In this document: positions 24,243 through 36,245 of the stretch, piece by piece
Layout of the letters: each line of letters begins with the position of its first letter
How positions within the stretch are numbered: the first letter of the stretch is position 1
From: Caprella mutica
Lineage: Eukaryota > Arthropoda > Malacostraca > Amphipoda > Caprellidae
Direction of reading: 5' to 3'
Assembly (NCBI GenBank): GCA_947561585.1
Contig: CANNZV010000430.1
Span: forward strand, 372,001-436,000
DNA: 64,000 nt
Program-made: the position numbers and the translations under genes
Notes under the pieces: model-generated
What the model saw: only the letters and a program-made list of their open reading frames with translations
What the model was told of the DNA's origin: nothing
Database searches by the model: none

Positions 24243-25410
24243 CACTCATTTTAATGCACATCACATGTCATCATATTAATGTGAACATCACATGTCACAT
24301 CAATGGGAACATCACATGTCACATTAATGTGAACATCACATGTCACATCAATGTGTACATCACATGTCACATTAATGTGAACATCACATGTCACATTAAT
24401 GTGAACATCACATGTCACATTAATGTGAACATCACATGTCACATTAATGTGAACATCACATGTCACATCAATGTGAACATCACATGTCACATTAATGTGA
24501 ACATCACATGTAACATTAATGTGAACATCACACGTCACATTAATGTGAACATCACATGCAACATTAATGTGAACATCACATGTCACATCAATGTGAACAT
24601 CACATGTCACATCAATGTGAACATCACATGTCACATTAATGTGAACATCACATGTCACATCAATGTGAACATCACATGTCACATCAATGTGTACATCACA
24701 TGTCACATCAATGTGAACATCACATGTCACATTAATGTGAACATCACACGTCACATTAATGTGAACATCACATGTCACATTAATGTGAACATCACATGTC
24801 ACATCAATGTGAACATCACATGTCACATCAATGTGTACATCACATGTCACATCAATGTGAACATCACATGTCACATTAATGTGAACATCACACGTCACAT
24901 TAATGTGAACATCACATGCAACATTAATGTGAACATCACATGCCACATTAATGTGTTCATCACATGTCACATCAATGTGAACATCACATGTCACATCAAT
25001 GTGAACATCACATGTCACATTAATGTGAACATCACATGTCACATCAATGTGAACATCACATGTCACATCAATGTGTACATCACATGTCACATCAATGTGA
25101 ACATCACATGTCACATCAATGTGAACATCACATGTCACATTAATGTGAACATCACACGTCACATTAATGTGAACATCACATGCAACATTAATGTGAACAT
25201 CACATGCCACATTAATGTGTTCATCACATGTCACATCAATGTGAACATCACATGTCACATAATGTGAACATCACATGTCACATTAATGTGAACATCACAC
25301 GTCACATTAATGTGAACATCACATGCAACATTAATGTGAACATCACATGCCACATTAATGTGTTCATCACATGTCACATCAATGTGAACATCACATGTCA
25401 CATAATGTGA
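24243..25410. repeat. 24-bp satellite (AACATCACATGTCACATTAA+TGTG)
   Basis: About 48 copies. Open on both strands for 335-349 codons as 8-residue repeats (ITCHINVN / VTCDVHIN), caused by the 24-bp period. Longer blocks (about 190-290 bp) marked by ATGCAACATT and GTGTTCATC variants are repeated two or three times. Confidence 0.97.
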
Positions 25411-25769
25411 AATAAGATGATAGAAATAATCACTTAATTTGCTTGATTATTTGCTCTATAACTTATTTAAACACAGATATTTTAGAATTCCAATTCCAAA
25501 TAATATGATATTTTAGCCACAACGTTTCTTCTTGATAATGTGAGTTTGCTTATATTTTATATCTTCTCCCTATAGGACAGACTGTAAATGTTACTAGGGG
25601 TATAATTTCCATGAAAATACGTAAAAAAGAATTGGAAAGAACTTCATACAACACAGAGAGAAAGGTAAGGTGGATCAATTTAAATGTGTAAATAAGATTT
25701 AAAATCACGTTTAAGGTTAAAACATTAAAAAAAAGTCACAAGCAAATGATAAAAATAAATTAAAAAAAC
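25411..25769. other. Intron spacer
   Basis: No feature seen. Confidence 0.4.
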
Positions 25770-25975
25770 AAGAAGATGATAAAAGAAATAAAAAGTCACT
25801 ATAAGATGATAAAGGAAATAAAGAGTCACTATAAGATGATAAAAGAAATAAAGAGTCACTATAAGATGATAAAGGAAATAAAGAGTCACTATAAGATGAT
25901 AAAAGAAATAAAGAGTCACTATAAGATGATAAAGGAAATAAAGAGTCACTATAAGATGATAAAAGAAATAAAGAG
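25770..25975. repeat. 30-bp tandem repeat (AAGATGATAAAAGAAATAAA...GAGTCACTAT)
   Basis: About 7 copies with alternating AAAAGAAA/AAAGGAAA units, so the true repeat is a 60-bp dimer. Confidence 0.95.
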
Positions 25976-26439
25976 TCCAAAGAGTCACAATGAGATGACA
26001 CCAGAATCCAAAAGAATCCTAATAATCATCCGAAGAATCTAAATAATCCTATTAATCCCAAGAATCACAATAAAATGACAAAAGAATCCAAAGTAGACGA
26101 CAAAGAATCCCCAGAATCACTACAAGGTAGGTCTGACACTCTCTCCAGGGAAGTCACACACATCTTATCGCAGACATTTTTGCGAGGGGAAAATAAGATA
26201 TGGAATACACCAGAGAAAATAGGATTAGAAAAGGATGTACCCTCCACTGGAGAGTAACTCACCAACTCACTATGTATTAAAGTCACCTACTCACATGTTA
26301 TTCAACTCACCAGATAGGTAGTTCTATCACATTATAGTGTTACTAATTATTTACTTCTCAGATTCTGATATACTTATCCTGTTTGTAATATAATAAAAAA
26401 ATTAATTGAAATGAAACATAATAATGTATAGTAATTATA
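25976..26439. other. Intron stretch, degenerate edge of the 30-bp array then AT-rich
   Basis: 25976-26110 holds decayed GAATCC/ACAATAAAATGAC motifs. 26110-26260 is GC-richer with opposing 60-73-codon frames but no splice sites fitting the gene phases. Confidence 0.4.
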
Positions 26440-27058
26440 TATCAATGTTCACACCTTGCATTTAAAATATGAAGGTTAAAATATAAGTATAAAACATAAC
26501 TAGAACATGCACTCGGTAGAGCGCATTCCTTCGCCGCCGCTTATAAATGACCTTGACCATGTAATGATCCTTGAGTTATAAATGACATTAGTCTTGACCT
26601 TTGACCCGACCGCTCCCAAAATCTAACCAAATGGTCCGTTCCTGGACAATGACCAATCGTACCACCAAATTTCAGACAAACATAACCTTACGCAATTATA
26701 TCTCTATTTATTTGACTAGCGTAATCTGTGTTTTATAAAAAAAATATATAAAATTAAAGAAAACGTAATAACGTTACTAAATATCGCAATACTATTATTT
26801 ACTATCTAGCAATGTACTTAATATGTGTTTATTAGATGAAAAATAAAGGTTAAAATATAACATAACAATATTACTAATCACCAATGTACTTACCATGTGT
26901 GTATAATAAGAAGCACAAATAACACATAACAATGTTATTAACTAGGATAATAACAATTTAATTAAATACCGATGTACCACCACATATGTTTATAATATGA
27001 AATATAATGATTGAGAAAAGACTTTACAATGTAACTAAATAATAATCAATGTACTCAC
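26440..27058 (-). repeat. Degenerate copies of the E17 exon end plus donor (110-130-bp units)
   Basis: On the minus strand, starting at the E17 donor: CACAGG|GTGAGTACATTG recurs as CACATG|GTAAGTACATTG (about 26895) and CACATATTAAGTACATTGC (about 26825), with weaker copies near 26975 and 26450. Between them are shared AATATTGTTATG and TATTATAAACA segments. A dispersed element (26510-26700) interrupts the series. Confidence 0.65.
26510..26700. mobile_element. Dispersed 'TGACCTTGACC' element, short copy
   Basis: CACTCGGTAGAGCGCATTCC, TGACCTTGACC, GACCGCTCCCAAAATCTAA and GACCAATCGTACCACCAAAT; same family as 13893-14475. Confidence 0.75.
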
Positions 27059-27157
27059 CCTGTGTTTCTCCACCAGACTCCTCATTTCCCCGTCTTTCCC
27101 CACCGTAACAGTCTGCTGTCGAGTCATTTGCTCCACCACAGTCAGCCAGTCACGAAT
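27059..27157 (-). CDS. Dys: Dystrophin exon E17 (start of the repeat after hinge 3, 33 codons)
   Basis: The acceptor CCATTAG|ATT and donor CACAGG|GTGAGT bound 99 bp, phase 0-0. It encodes 'IRDWLTVVEQMTRQQTVTVG' then 'KDGEMRSLVEKHR'. This matches vertebrate dystrophin repeat 20 closely in position and pattern: 'DWL', a 'QxVxVG' turn, and 'EMxxLVEK'. With E18 it gives the best family evidence in the window. It is followed by a 24.6-kb intron whose first 600 bp contain degenerate ~110-130-bp copies of the exon end plus donor. Confidence 0.93.
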
Positions 27158-28384
27158 CTAATGGGGAGAAAATTGTGGGTAAAATATACAGGTTTCAAAT
27201 TTTATCAGAGGAATGTATTTTTAGATACAGAAAAAAATCAATTGAAAAATTAAATATTAATTTGAAATCCAGAAAAAAATCAATTAAAAAAAATTCAATT
27301 TTAAAAAAATAATTGTTAAAAAATAATCAATTTTTTAATTTTGTTCAAATATATTCAAATTTTGAAAATTTCGTTAAAAAGTATTTTAATTTCAATTTTG
27401 TTAAAAATATTTTAATTTTGATAAAAATTATTCAATTTTTAAGTTTGTTCAGACATGTTAATTTACCTTTTGAAGAAAAAAAATTAACATATTATTATTT
27501 TCTTATTATGTTAAATAACTTATGTCCAGTTTTATGGACATAATTAATGATTAATTAATTAATTAATTAGTTAATAATTTTCTTATTAATTGTTGATTTT
27601 ATGAGAAAATATTGAAACATTAATTTGACATTTTTGAACGTTATAAAGCCTCACATATCCCTAATAAAACATAAGAAATAAAATTTAAAATAACATATGT
27701 TATGGCATTATTGAAAATTATTATACGAGAATATTTTCATATTTTGCTCAATTAATAACAACATCATCTTTATTATAATTATTGTGTTTGTATTTCGTCC
27801 ATACGTTATGCAGAACAAATTAAAATTATTAATAAGTTTCTAAAAAATTATTTACTGAATTACAAATTTTATAGAAAATAATTCACAAAAAGGTAGTCAA
27901 ATAATGTTCGCAATAACCGTAGATTTAATAAAATATTTCCTATCATTATCATGATTCATTATTTGAAGAATAATATTACAACACAATTTGTAAGAGAATT
28001 AATTAATAAAATTCAGTACAATTAAGTAATTTTGGGAAAATCAAATAACGTTCTCAAATACAATAGACTTCATAACTTTTCTTTAAAACTTTAATTCCAA
28101 TTTTTTTATCAAATAGAGTATTTATATAATCACAATATTTAAATAACAATGAAATGTTCATACATTATACGTGTTCAAAATAAATACCAGAAAGAAGACT
28201 GAAAAGCTGTACCCGGTGTACTAACCAAGTTCTGGTTACAGAGGTACTTAAACTGTATCTAATAAATAAAATATAAATGACAGAGAAGAGAATATAATAT
28301 AGATACAAAAATATATACATAATTATTAAAATAAATAGATAACATCAATATAAATTATAATTTGTATTACTTTTAAATATTAAT
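27158..28384. other. AT-rich intron stretch 5' of E17
   Basis: Low-complexity AAATTTTGTT/AAATTCAATT patches (27240-27440). No array or exon seen. Confidence 0.5.
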
Positions 28385-30640
28385 TTATTTCGATTTTATA
28401 CTACATATTTATTTCTTCCACTTCATATTAATTTACTCCACTTCATATTTATTTATTCCACTACATATTAATTTATTCCACTACATATTAATTTATTCCA
28501 CTACATATTAATTTATTCCACTACATATTAATTTATTCCACTACATATTAATTTATTCCACTACATATTAATTTATTCCACTACATATATATTTATTCCA
28601 CTACATATTAATTTATTCCACTTCATATTAATTTACTCCAATCCATATTAATTTATTCCACTACATATTAATTTATTCCTCTCCATATTAATTTATTCCA
28701 CTACACATTTATTTACTCCACTACATATTAATTTATTCCACTACATATTAATTTATTCCACTACACATTAATTTATTCCTCTCCAGATTAATTTATTCCA
28801 CTCCATATTAATTTATTCCATTACATATTTATTTATTCCTCTCCATATTAATTTATTCCACTACATATTAATTTATTCCACTACATATTTATTTATTCCA
28901 CTACATATTTATTTATTCCTCTCCATATTAATTTATTCCACTACATATTAATTTATTCCACTTCATATTTATTTACTCCACTACATATTAATTTAGTCCA
29001 CTTCATATTTATTTATTCCACTTCATATTTATTTATTCCACTACATATTAATTTATTCCACTTCATATTTAATTATTCCACTTCATATTTATTTTCTCCA
29101 CTTCATATTAATTTATTCCACTTCATATTAATTTATTCCACTACATATTAATTTATTCCACTACATATTTATTTATTCCACTACATATTTATTTATTCCA
29201 CTACATATTAATTTATTCCACTTCATATTAATTTATTCCACTACATATTAATTTATTCCACTTCATATTTAATTATTCCACTTCATATTTATTTTCTCCA
29301 CTTCATATTAATTTATTCCACTTCATATTAATTTATTCCACTACATATTTATTTACTCCACTTCATATTAATTTATTCCACTACATATTTATTTATTCCA
29401 CTTCATATTAATTTATTCCACTACATATTAATTTATTCCACTACATATTTATTTACTCCACTTCATATTAATTTATTCCACTTCATATTAATTTATTCCA
29501 CTACATATTTATTTATTCCACTTCATATTAATTTATTCCACTACATATTTATTTTCTCCACTTCATATTAATTTATTCCACTTCATATTAATTTATTCCA
29601 CTACATATTTATTTATTCCACTTCATATTAATTTATTCCACTACATATTAATTTATTCCACTACATATTTATTTACTCCACTTCATATTAATTTATTCCA
29701 CTACATATTAATTTATTCCACTACATATTTATTTATTCCACTACATATTTATTTAGTCCACTTCATAGTTATTTACTCCACTTCATATTTATTTATTCCA
29801 CTTCATATTTATTTAGTCCACTTCATATTTATTTAGTCCACTTCATATTTATTTACTCCACTCCATATTTATTTAGTCCACTTCATAGTTATTTACTCCA
29901 CTTCATATTTATTTATTCCACTCCATATTTATTTAGTCCACTTCATATTTATTTACTCCACTCCATATTTATTTAGTCCACTTCATAGTTATTTACTCCA
30001 CTTCATATTTATTTACTCCACTCCATATTTATTTAGTCCACTTCATAGTTATTTACTCCACTTCATATTTATTTACTCCACTTCATATTTATTTATTCCA
30101 CTCCATATTTATTTACTCCACTCCATATTTATTTAGTCCACTTCATAGTTATTTACTCCACTTCATATTTATTTAGTCCACTTCATATTTATTTATTCCA
30201 CTTCATATTTATTTATTCCACTACATATTAATTTATTCCACTTCATATTTAATTATTCCACTTCATATTTATTTTCTCCACTTCATATTAATTTATTCCA
30301 CTTCATATTAATTTATTCCACTACATATTTATTTACTCCACTTCATATTAATTTATTCCACTACATATTAATTTATTCCACTACAGATTTATTTATTCCA
30401 CTACATATTTATTTATTCCACTACATATTAATTTATTCCACTACATATTTATTTATTCCACTTCATATTAATTTATTCCACTTCATATTTAATTATTCCA
30501 CTTCATATTAATTTATTCCACTACATATTTATTTACTCCACTTCATATTAATTTATTCCACTACATATTAATTTATTCCACTACATATTTATTTATTCCA
30601 CTCCATATTTATTTATTCCACTACACATTTAATTATTTCT
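28385..30640. repeat. 2.25-kb 20-bp satellite (CCACTACATATTAATTTATT)
   Basis: About 112 copies. Variants (CTTCATATTTATTTACTCCA, ...AGTTATTTACTCCA) cluster around 29750-30180 and blocks flanking that patch resemble each other, indicating segmental duplication within the array. Confidence 0.98.
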
Positions 30641-30780
30641 CTCCATCTAAAATGCATAACAAATGAAGTAACCCATTTAATTGTCTATTATATAACTTTG
30701 GCAAGTATCCATTAAATAACACTAGAACATAACCAGTAATTGAATCTAAACCTATACACTATAAAATTATTTTAAATTAA

Positions 30781-31005
30781 ATAATCATATTATTAAATAA
30801 AATAATCATATTATCAAATAAAATAATCATATTATTGAATAAAATAATCATATTATTAAATAAAATAATTATATTATTAAATAAAATAATCATATTATAA
30901 ATAAAATAATTATACTATTAAATAAAATAATTACATTATTAAATGAAATATTCATATTATAAATAAAATAATCATGTTATTAAATAAAATAATCATTATA
31001 AACAT
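30781..31005. repeat. ~21-bp AT-only tandem repeat (TTAAATAAAATAATCATATTA)
   Basis: About 10 degenerate copies. Confidence 0.9.
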
Positions 31006-31310
31006 TAAGTAATTATTAAATTTATTTAGATAATCATAAATTATCTACTAAATCAAATTAAATAATCATGATGAACGAAAAGTTAAATACAACTAATATC
31101 AAATGTTAGCAACTGAATTATAGTCAGATATATACATCAAGAAATCTAAACCATTAAACATATCTTAAAAGATATACCATAATCTCATTATCCAGTAATT
31201 TCTTTGGTCACAGATCAACGTTAGAAAATAATTAATTAAAGATCTACAAAAATTACTACATTCAATGATCTCTACATCCAAAAATATCTACATTATGAGA
31301 TTTACAATAG

Positions 31311-32828
31311 GAGGTCTACATCCTAAGATCTCAGGTCTACATCCTAAGATCTCAGGTCTACATCCTAAGATCTCAGGTCTACATCCTAAGATCTCAGGTC
31401 TACATCCAAAGATCTCAGGTCTACATCCAAAGATCTCAGGTCTACATCCAAAGATCTCAGGTCTACATCCAAAGATCTCAGGTCTACATCCAAAGATCTC
31501 AGGTCTACATCCTAAGGTCTCAGGTCTACATCCAAAGATCTCAGGTCTACATCCAAAGATCTCAGGTCTACATCCAAAGATCTCAGGTCTACATCCAAAG
31601 ATCTCAGGTCTACATCCAAAGATCTCAGGTCTACATCCAAAGATCTCAGGTCTACATCCTAAGATTTCAGGTCTACATCCAAAGATCTCAGGTCTAAATC
31701 CAAAGATCTCAGGTCTACATCCAAAGATCTCAGGTCTACATCCTAAGATTTAAGGTCTACATCCAAAGATCTCAGGTCTACATCCTAAGATCTCAGGTCT
31801 ACATCCAAAGATCTCAGGTCTACATCCTAAGATTTAAGGTCTACATCCAAAGATCTCAGGTCTACATCCTAAGATCTCAGGTCTACATCCTAAGATTTCA
31901 GGTCTACATCCAAAGATCTCAGGTCTACATCCTAAGATCTCAGGTCTACATCCTAAGATTTCAGGCCTACATCCAAAGATCTCAGGTCTACATCCTAAGA
32001 TTTCAGGCCTACATCCAAAGATCTCAGGTCTACATCCAAATATCTCAGGTCTACATCCAAAGATCTCAGGTCTACATCCTAAGATCTCAGCTCTACATCC
32101 AAAGATCTCAGGCCTACATCCTAAGATCTCAGGTCTACATCCTAAGATCTCAGGTCTACATCCAAAGATCTCAGGTCTACATCCAAGGATCTCAGGTCTA
32201 CATCCTAAGATCTCAGGTCTACATCCTAAGATCTCAGGTCTACATCCAAAGATCTCAAGTCTACATCCTAAGATCTCAGGTCTACATCCAAAGATCTCAG
32301 GTCTACATCCTAAGATCTCAGGTCTACATCCTAAGATTTCAGGCCTACATCCAAAGATCTCAGGTCTACATCCTAAGATTTCAGGCCTACATCCAAAGAT
32401 CTCAGGTCTACATCCAAATATCTCAGGTCTACATCCAAAGATCTCAGGTCTACATCCTAAGATCTCAGCTCTACATCCAAAGATCTCAGGCCTACATCCT
32501 AAGATCTCAGGTCTACATCCTAAGATCTCAGGTCTACATCCAAAGATCTCAGGTCTACATCCAAGGATCTCAGGTCTACATCCTAAGATCTCAGGTCTAC
32601 ATCCTAAGATCTCAGGTCTACATCCAAAGATCTCAAGTCTACATCCTAAGATCTCAGGTCTACATCCAAAGATCTCAGGTCTACATCCTAAGATCTCAGG
32701 TCTACATCCTAAGATCTCAGGTCTACATCCTAAGATCTCAGGTCTACATCCTAAGATCTCAGGTCTACATCCAAAGATCTCAAGTCTACATCCTAAGATC
32801 TCAGGTCTACATCCAAGGATCTCAGGTC
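31311..32828. repeat. 1.5-kb 21-bp satellite with 378-bp higher-order block
   Basis: Unit AGGTCTACATCCAAAGATCT+C, about 72 copies; CCAAAG and CCTAAG variants. The rare unit CCAAATATCTC occurs at 32041 and again at 32419, with identical neighbours, giving an 18-unit (378-bp) duplication. The 162-codon frame is a period artefact. Confidence 0.97.
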
Positions 32829-33296
32829 AAATACCTGCATACCCCCAATGTTAATATCCGCATAATAGAGGCAATACACTGCATCTTAACAATGCGACTG
32901 CAAAAAGTGACCCAAAGCAAATAAATTGGCAAGAGGAAAATAAAAGACAGACGTAATGACTTCTGACAGCAAAATAGAGGCCAAAATAAGAAGAGAGATA
33001 AACTCTCACTCTATAGGGGAAACACCTTTCACTTTCTTCTTTGGCGCTAAATAAATGGACCAATCAGAGAGCAGTATCACTTAGCGCCAACTCTCTAAAG
33101 AGTCTAAACCAATCACAGAGCGGTATCTACGCTACGTCATCAGGGCAGAGGTAGGAATAAAAAGAATGTAAGGAGGCTACTCAGTTTGTTGCATAAGGGT
33201 GAAAGTTGCATGGCGCCAAATGCCTTCATTTTCACTATACATCACAAATGAATAATGTTTACACTCTCTAACAGTTGAGTGGCAGATGAGGTTCTA
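32829..33296. other. Intron spacer
   Basis: Contains two copies of a short direct motif (TTAGCGCCA / ACCAATCA-AGAG near 33040-33125). No exon. Confidence 0.45.
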
Positions 33297-33541
33297 ATTT
33301 GGGTTACGCCCGCTTCACACTTGCGTTTTTAACACCACGGGAAAAAACTCATCTTAAAATGATGATTGTCTTCACACTTGCGTTATTAACACCGCGGGGA
33401 AAAAAGCTCTTCTTACAATGTTTTCACACTTGCGTTTTTTATCGTCGAAGGAAAAATTTAAAAAACGTAGGTGTGAACACATATCGAGAAGAGTTTTTTT
33501 CCCGCTGTATTAAAAAAACGTAAGTGTGAAGCGAGCCCAAA
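33297..33541. mobile_element. Inverted-repeat MITE (CGCTTCACACTTGCGTTTTT ends)
   Basis: Left end TTTGGGTTACGCCCGCTTCA; right end (inverse) TTTGGGCTCGCTTCACACTT. Inside, the TTCACACTTGCGTT motif recurs in direct orientation two more times and in inverse near 33460. Confidence 0.8.
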
Positions 33542-35068
33542 GAATACGTTGAGTATGTGATGCTATAAATATATCACACACAGTTATATATCTTGCAAGA
33601 TAATTTGGAGATATAGTTTTTAAACTATCTGTGAAAAACATGAATACACTTTCATTTCATCCCTTTCACAGATAGTCTATGACGTTGTTCTTGAAATTCG
33701 CTGTTTATGTTCTAATATTATCACCGGTGCATTAACTTGGTAGCCTACACGTACGTACGGTGGTACGAATAATAACGAAGCAGGTAGTACGGGGAAGAAT
33801 TAACGAGACAATATAAAGCTGGGGAGATTTTGTCACTCAAATTAACGATCTGCCTAAATTGTGATAATAAAAACAACCTGACAGTACTACATATCATTGT
33901 GTTTCTAATGAAAAGTAATTTAGTTACTTTACGATGTATTATAAATATTGAAAAATGTGAGAAATAGTATTTGTATATCAAGCCGTAGTAATTATTCTAA
34001 AATGTATATTGATATCTATATTATTTCTTAAATATTTTCAATTGTACAGAAATATTGATTTATTATTCTACTGAAGTTATTTTCTATTTTATTTAGCATA
34101 AGGTTGAATTTCTAGTTAATTTATTAACATAATAGCCTTTACATCATTTTCTATAGTTTTTATAACCCCTGTCTAGTATACCGAGTCAAAGACTTTTCCT
34201 CTTTTTCTGAAAGGCGTAACGTACGTACGAAACACAAACACAATTAGGATATGAATTAATGTTTTGATTAATAAACTATTAATTTAACGTACGTACGAAG
34301 CACAAACACAAGAATGTAGATAATACATAATGTATTGCTTATGTAAATAAATGACATAAAATCTAAATAAAAGGCTCACAGTACTCGGAAAGTGACGTCA
34401 CAATTCAATCAGAAAATTTCTAAATGAACACAGGTTCATGACTTATGTTACCGACGAGTTTTCGACTACTGTGAGTGTCCAGTAATTGAGTGATTACCTA
34501 AACTCTTTGGGGCAAGGTGGGACACCAAGTAACCCACTTATTTATATATATTTTCTACATGGTGGGATACTAGGTAACCCACCTAAAAAATACCATTCAT
34601 GAGCTAAAGTTGCTAGGTGGGACTATTTATGTCCCACCTTATATTGAAACATTGAAATGGAATCGTTTTGATCTCATACTATAGAGTTTAATTATATACA
34701 GACACATAATTCAAATAATATTATAAAAAAAATATATGCAATTTTTAACTAACTAATCGCATCTCGAGATATGACGGTAATGGCGTACCTGCATCTTTGT
34801 TTTATTTGCATATATTTAATTTATTTTTCTCTGATATTTCTAGTTATAAATATGTAGATATTTTTACAAATTAAATATTGCAATTTTATTCCTTACTTTT
34901 CCAACACTTGTCTTATAAAGTATTCAATATATTTTGGAGAAAAATAAATTTAAAAAAAACTACAAAAAGTGTTCGCGTACCTCCATGATGCAGGTTGAAG
35001 AAGTTAGCTGTGTACCATATATGGCACATGATGCGGTTAATGTGTTTAACTTCTAAAGATAGTCTTAC
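33542..35068. other. Intron stretch between E16 and the 33.5-kb MITE
   Basis: Mostly AT-rich. CGTACGTACGAARCACAAAC occurs twice (about 34217 and 34289). A GGTGGGA...TAGGTAACCCACC motif is repeated at 34513-34590. No coding signal. Confidence 0.5.
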
Positions 35069-35184
35069 CTGTAGAATACTCTTATCCAATGCTGCTACAA
35101 TAGCAGTAGAAGAAGTAGATTTAGGAAGTAGCAAAGTAGAGGGTAGACCTGCAGTTAGAGAGTCAGGGTCTATAGGTACGCTCT
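35069..35184 (-). CDS. Dys: Dystrophin exon E16 (hinge-3-like linker, 116 bp)
   Basis: The acceptor TCTTCACAG|AGA and donor CTACAG|GTAAGA bound 116 bp, phase 1-0. The Glu codon split with E15 leads into 'SVPIDPDSLTAGLPSTLLLP' then 'KSTSSTAIVAALDKSILQ'. The Pro/Ser/Thr-rich start and lack of heptads mark a hinge; the end 'IVAALDKSILQ' joins E17 'IRDWLTVVEQM' to open the next repeat. In vertebrate dystrophin, hinge 3 occupies the same place (a 'LMLEVPALADFNRAW'-type segment before 'DWL'). Confidence 0.88.
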
Positions 35185-35212
35185 CTGTGAAGAAAAATAA
35201 ATATAATGTAAG

Positions 35213-35345
35213 TACCCGGTACCGGATAGTTTCACATCTTCGATCATGTAAGGAAATATATACAAAATAATTATAATAAAAAAATTATTATATAGTTTAT
35301 CTTATATGATCCAAAATGCGGAACTGTTCGATAACTTGGAACTTA
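35213..35345. mobile_element. MITE, GAGTTATCGAACGGTT family
   Basis: Arms CGGATAGTTTCACATCTTCG and GAACTGTTCGATAACTTGGA. It sits just 5' of E16 in the transcript. Confidence 0.75.
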
Positions 35346-35574
35346 CCCTATGGTATATTAGATCAAAGTTATATGAAAGAAAAAGATATTAAATACATAT
35401 TAAAGAATAGAAATAATTCTACAACAGTAATATGAATATAAGACTAATATGTTAATTAAATAAATAATTCAGAATCAAATCATATAATAAATTCAGATGA
35501 ATGGAAAAAGGTACTTAGTATAAGAAGTAACTTATAAAATAAATCAATGACTGAAATTTATTATTATTTATTTT

Positions 35575-36060
35575 GGTAGGGGTTTAACGTCTGCTTCGGA
35601 ACCAAAGGCCATATCGCAGACGTCAAAAGGAAATTAAGTACAAGGGACTAGAAGAAGCAGTCAGATAGGAAAGTGGCTCCATGAACAAAGTCACTTACCA
35701 CCGTCGGTGACAATGCTCATGGATGCAGAAAAGCTACTCCGTGAATGCAGTCACTTACCAAGGAATGTGACGAAACGGGACACAAGCACCGGTGGCTGCA
35801 CTCACGGATGGAAGAGGAAAATTAAGAGGTGATAGTAAATGAAGCGTACGAGCCTACCTAACACAAAAATCTAAGACCTCGTAGTTGAAGAGCATAACCC
35901 TAGCGCTATCCTCTAAAACTGCAAGTAGCGTTAAAAAAATGATAAACATGGTAAAAATGAAAAAAGACAATCCATAATCCAAATTACAACAGTTCGGGGC
36001 CCAAGGGACGCCACCCCCCTTCTCTTCCATTCACCACAGACAGCTTCAGGAAAGAGCCCC
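35575..36060. mobile_element. Dispersed repeat, 'CTTCGGAACCAAAGGCCATA' family, longest copy
   Basis: The first ~190 bp match 7640-7795 and 61765-61935; the rest (to a CGGGGCCCAAGGGACGCCAC segment) has no partner in the window. Ends 60 bp from the E15 donor. Confidence 0.7.
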
Positions 36061-36118
36061 TGGGGGCGACTGAAATTTAATTGTCAGCTCTTGACTGCAA
36101 GAAAGCTACACTTCTTAC

Positions 36119-36245
36119 CATCATAGTGGATTGCATCTGCCAAAACATTGGAAGGTTCCACTCCCTCCACCTTCAGTTGGTCCTTAGCCTCCTGTAGCTG
36201 AGAAGGTAGAACCTTCAGTCTGTGGTCCAGGGAAGACATTTTCTT
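36119..36245 (-). CDS. Dys: Dystrophin exon E15, long-isoform form (127 bp)
   Basis: An internal acceptor, CCCCTCCATCCAAACAG|AAG, preceded by a branch-point-like CTAAT about 24 bases upstream, opens a 127-bp exon in phase 0. The exon ends CTATGATG|GTAAGA in phase 1. It encodes 'KKMSSLDHRLKVLPSQLQEA' then 'KDQLKVEGVEPSNVLADAIHYD', the end of a rod repeat. The phases fit E14 upstream (0) and E16 downstream (1). The same frame continues upstream without a stop for another 333 codons, so this exon is also the 3' end of a putative alternative first exon (36119-37244). Confidence 0.78.

Larger units (their letters stand above)
2463..27058 (-). other. Dys: 24.6-kb dystrophin intron between E17 and E18
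   Basis: No other exon is needed, since E17 (ends phase 0) and E18 (starts phase 0) encode adjacent parts of one repeat helix. About 40% of the intron is tandem array and much of the rest is inverted-repeat elements, listed separately. Long frames inside it are satellite artefacts. Confidence 0.85.

Noticed and set aside
24218..25410. Frames of 335-349 codons on both strands with 8-residue repeats
   Set aside because: The 24-bp unit has no stop in several frames on both strands; variation shows no codon bias and there are no flanking splice sites or start context.
26065..26286. Opposing 60- and 73-codon frames
   Set aside because: No recognised motif, no fitting splice phase; probably a GC-richer edge of the neighbouring repeat.
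31265..31753. 162-codon frame of 'SGLHPKI' repeats
   Set aside because: 21-bp satellite read in frame; it ends at a random TAA variant in the array.
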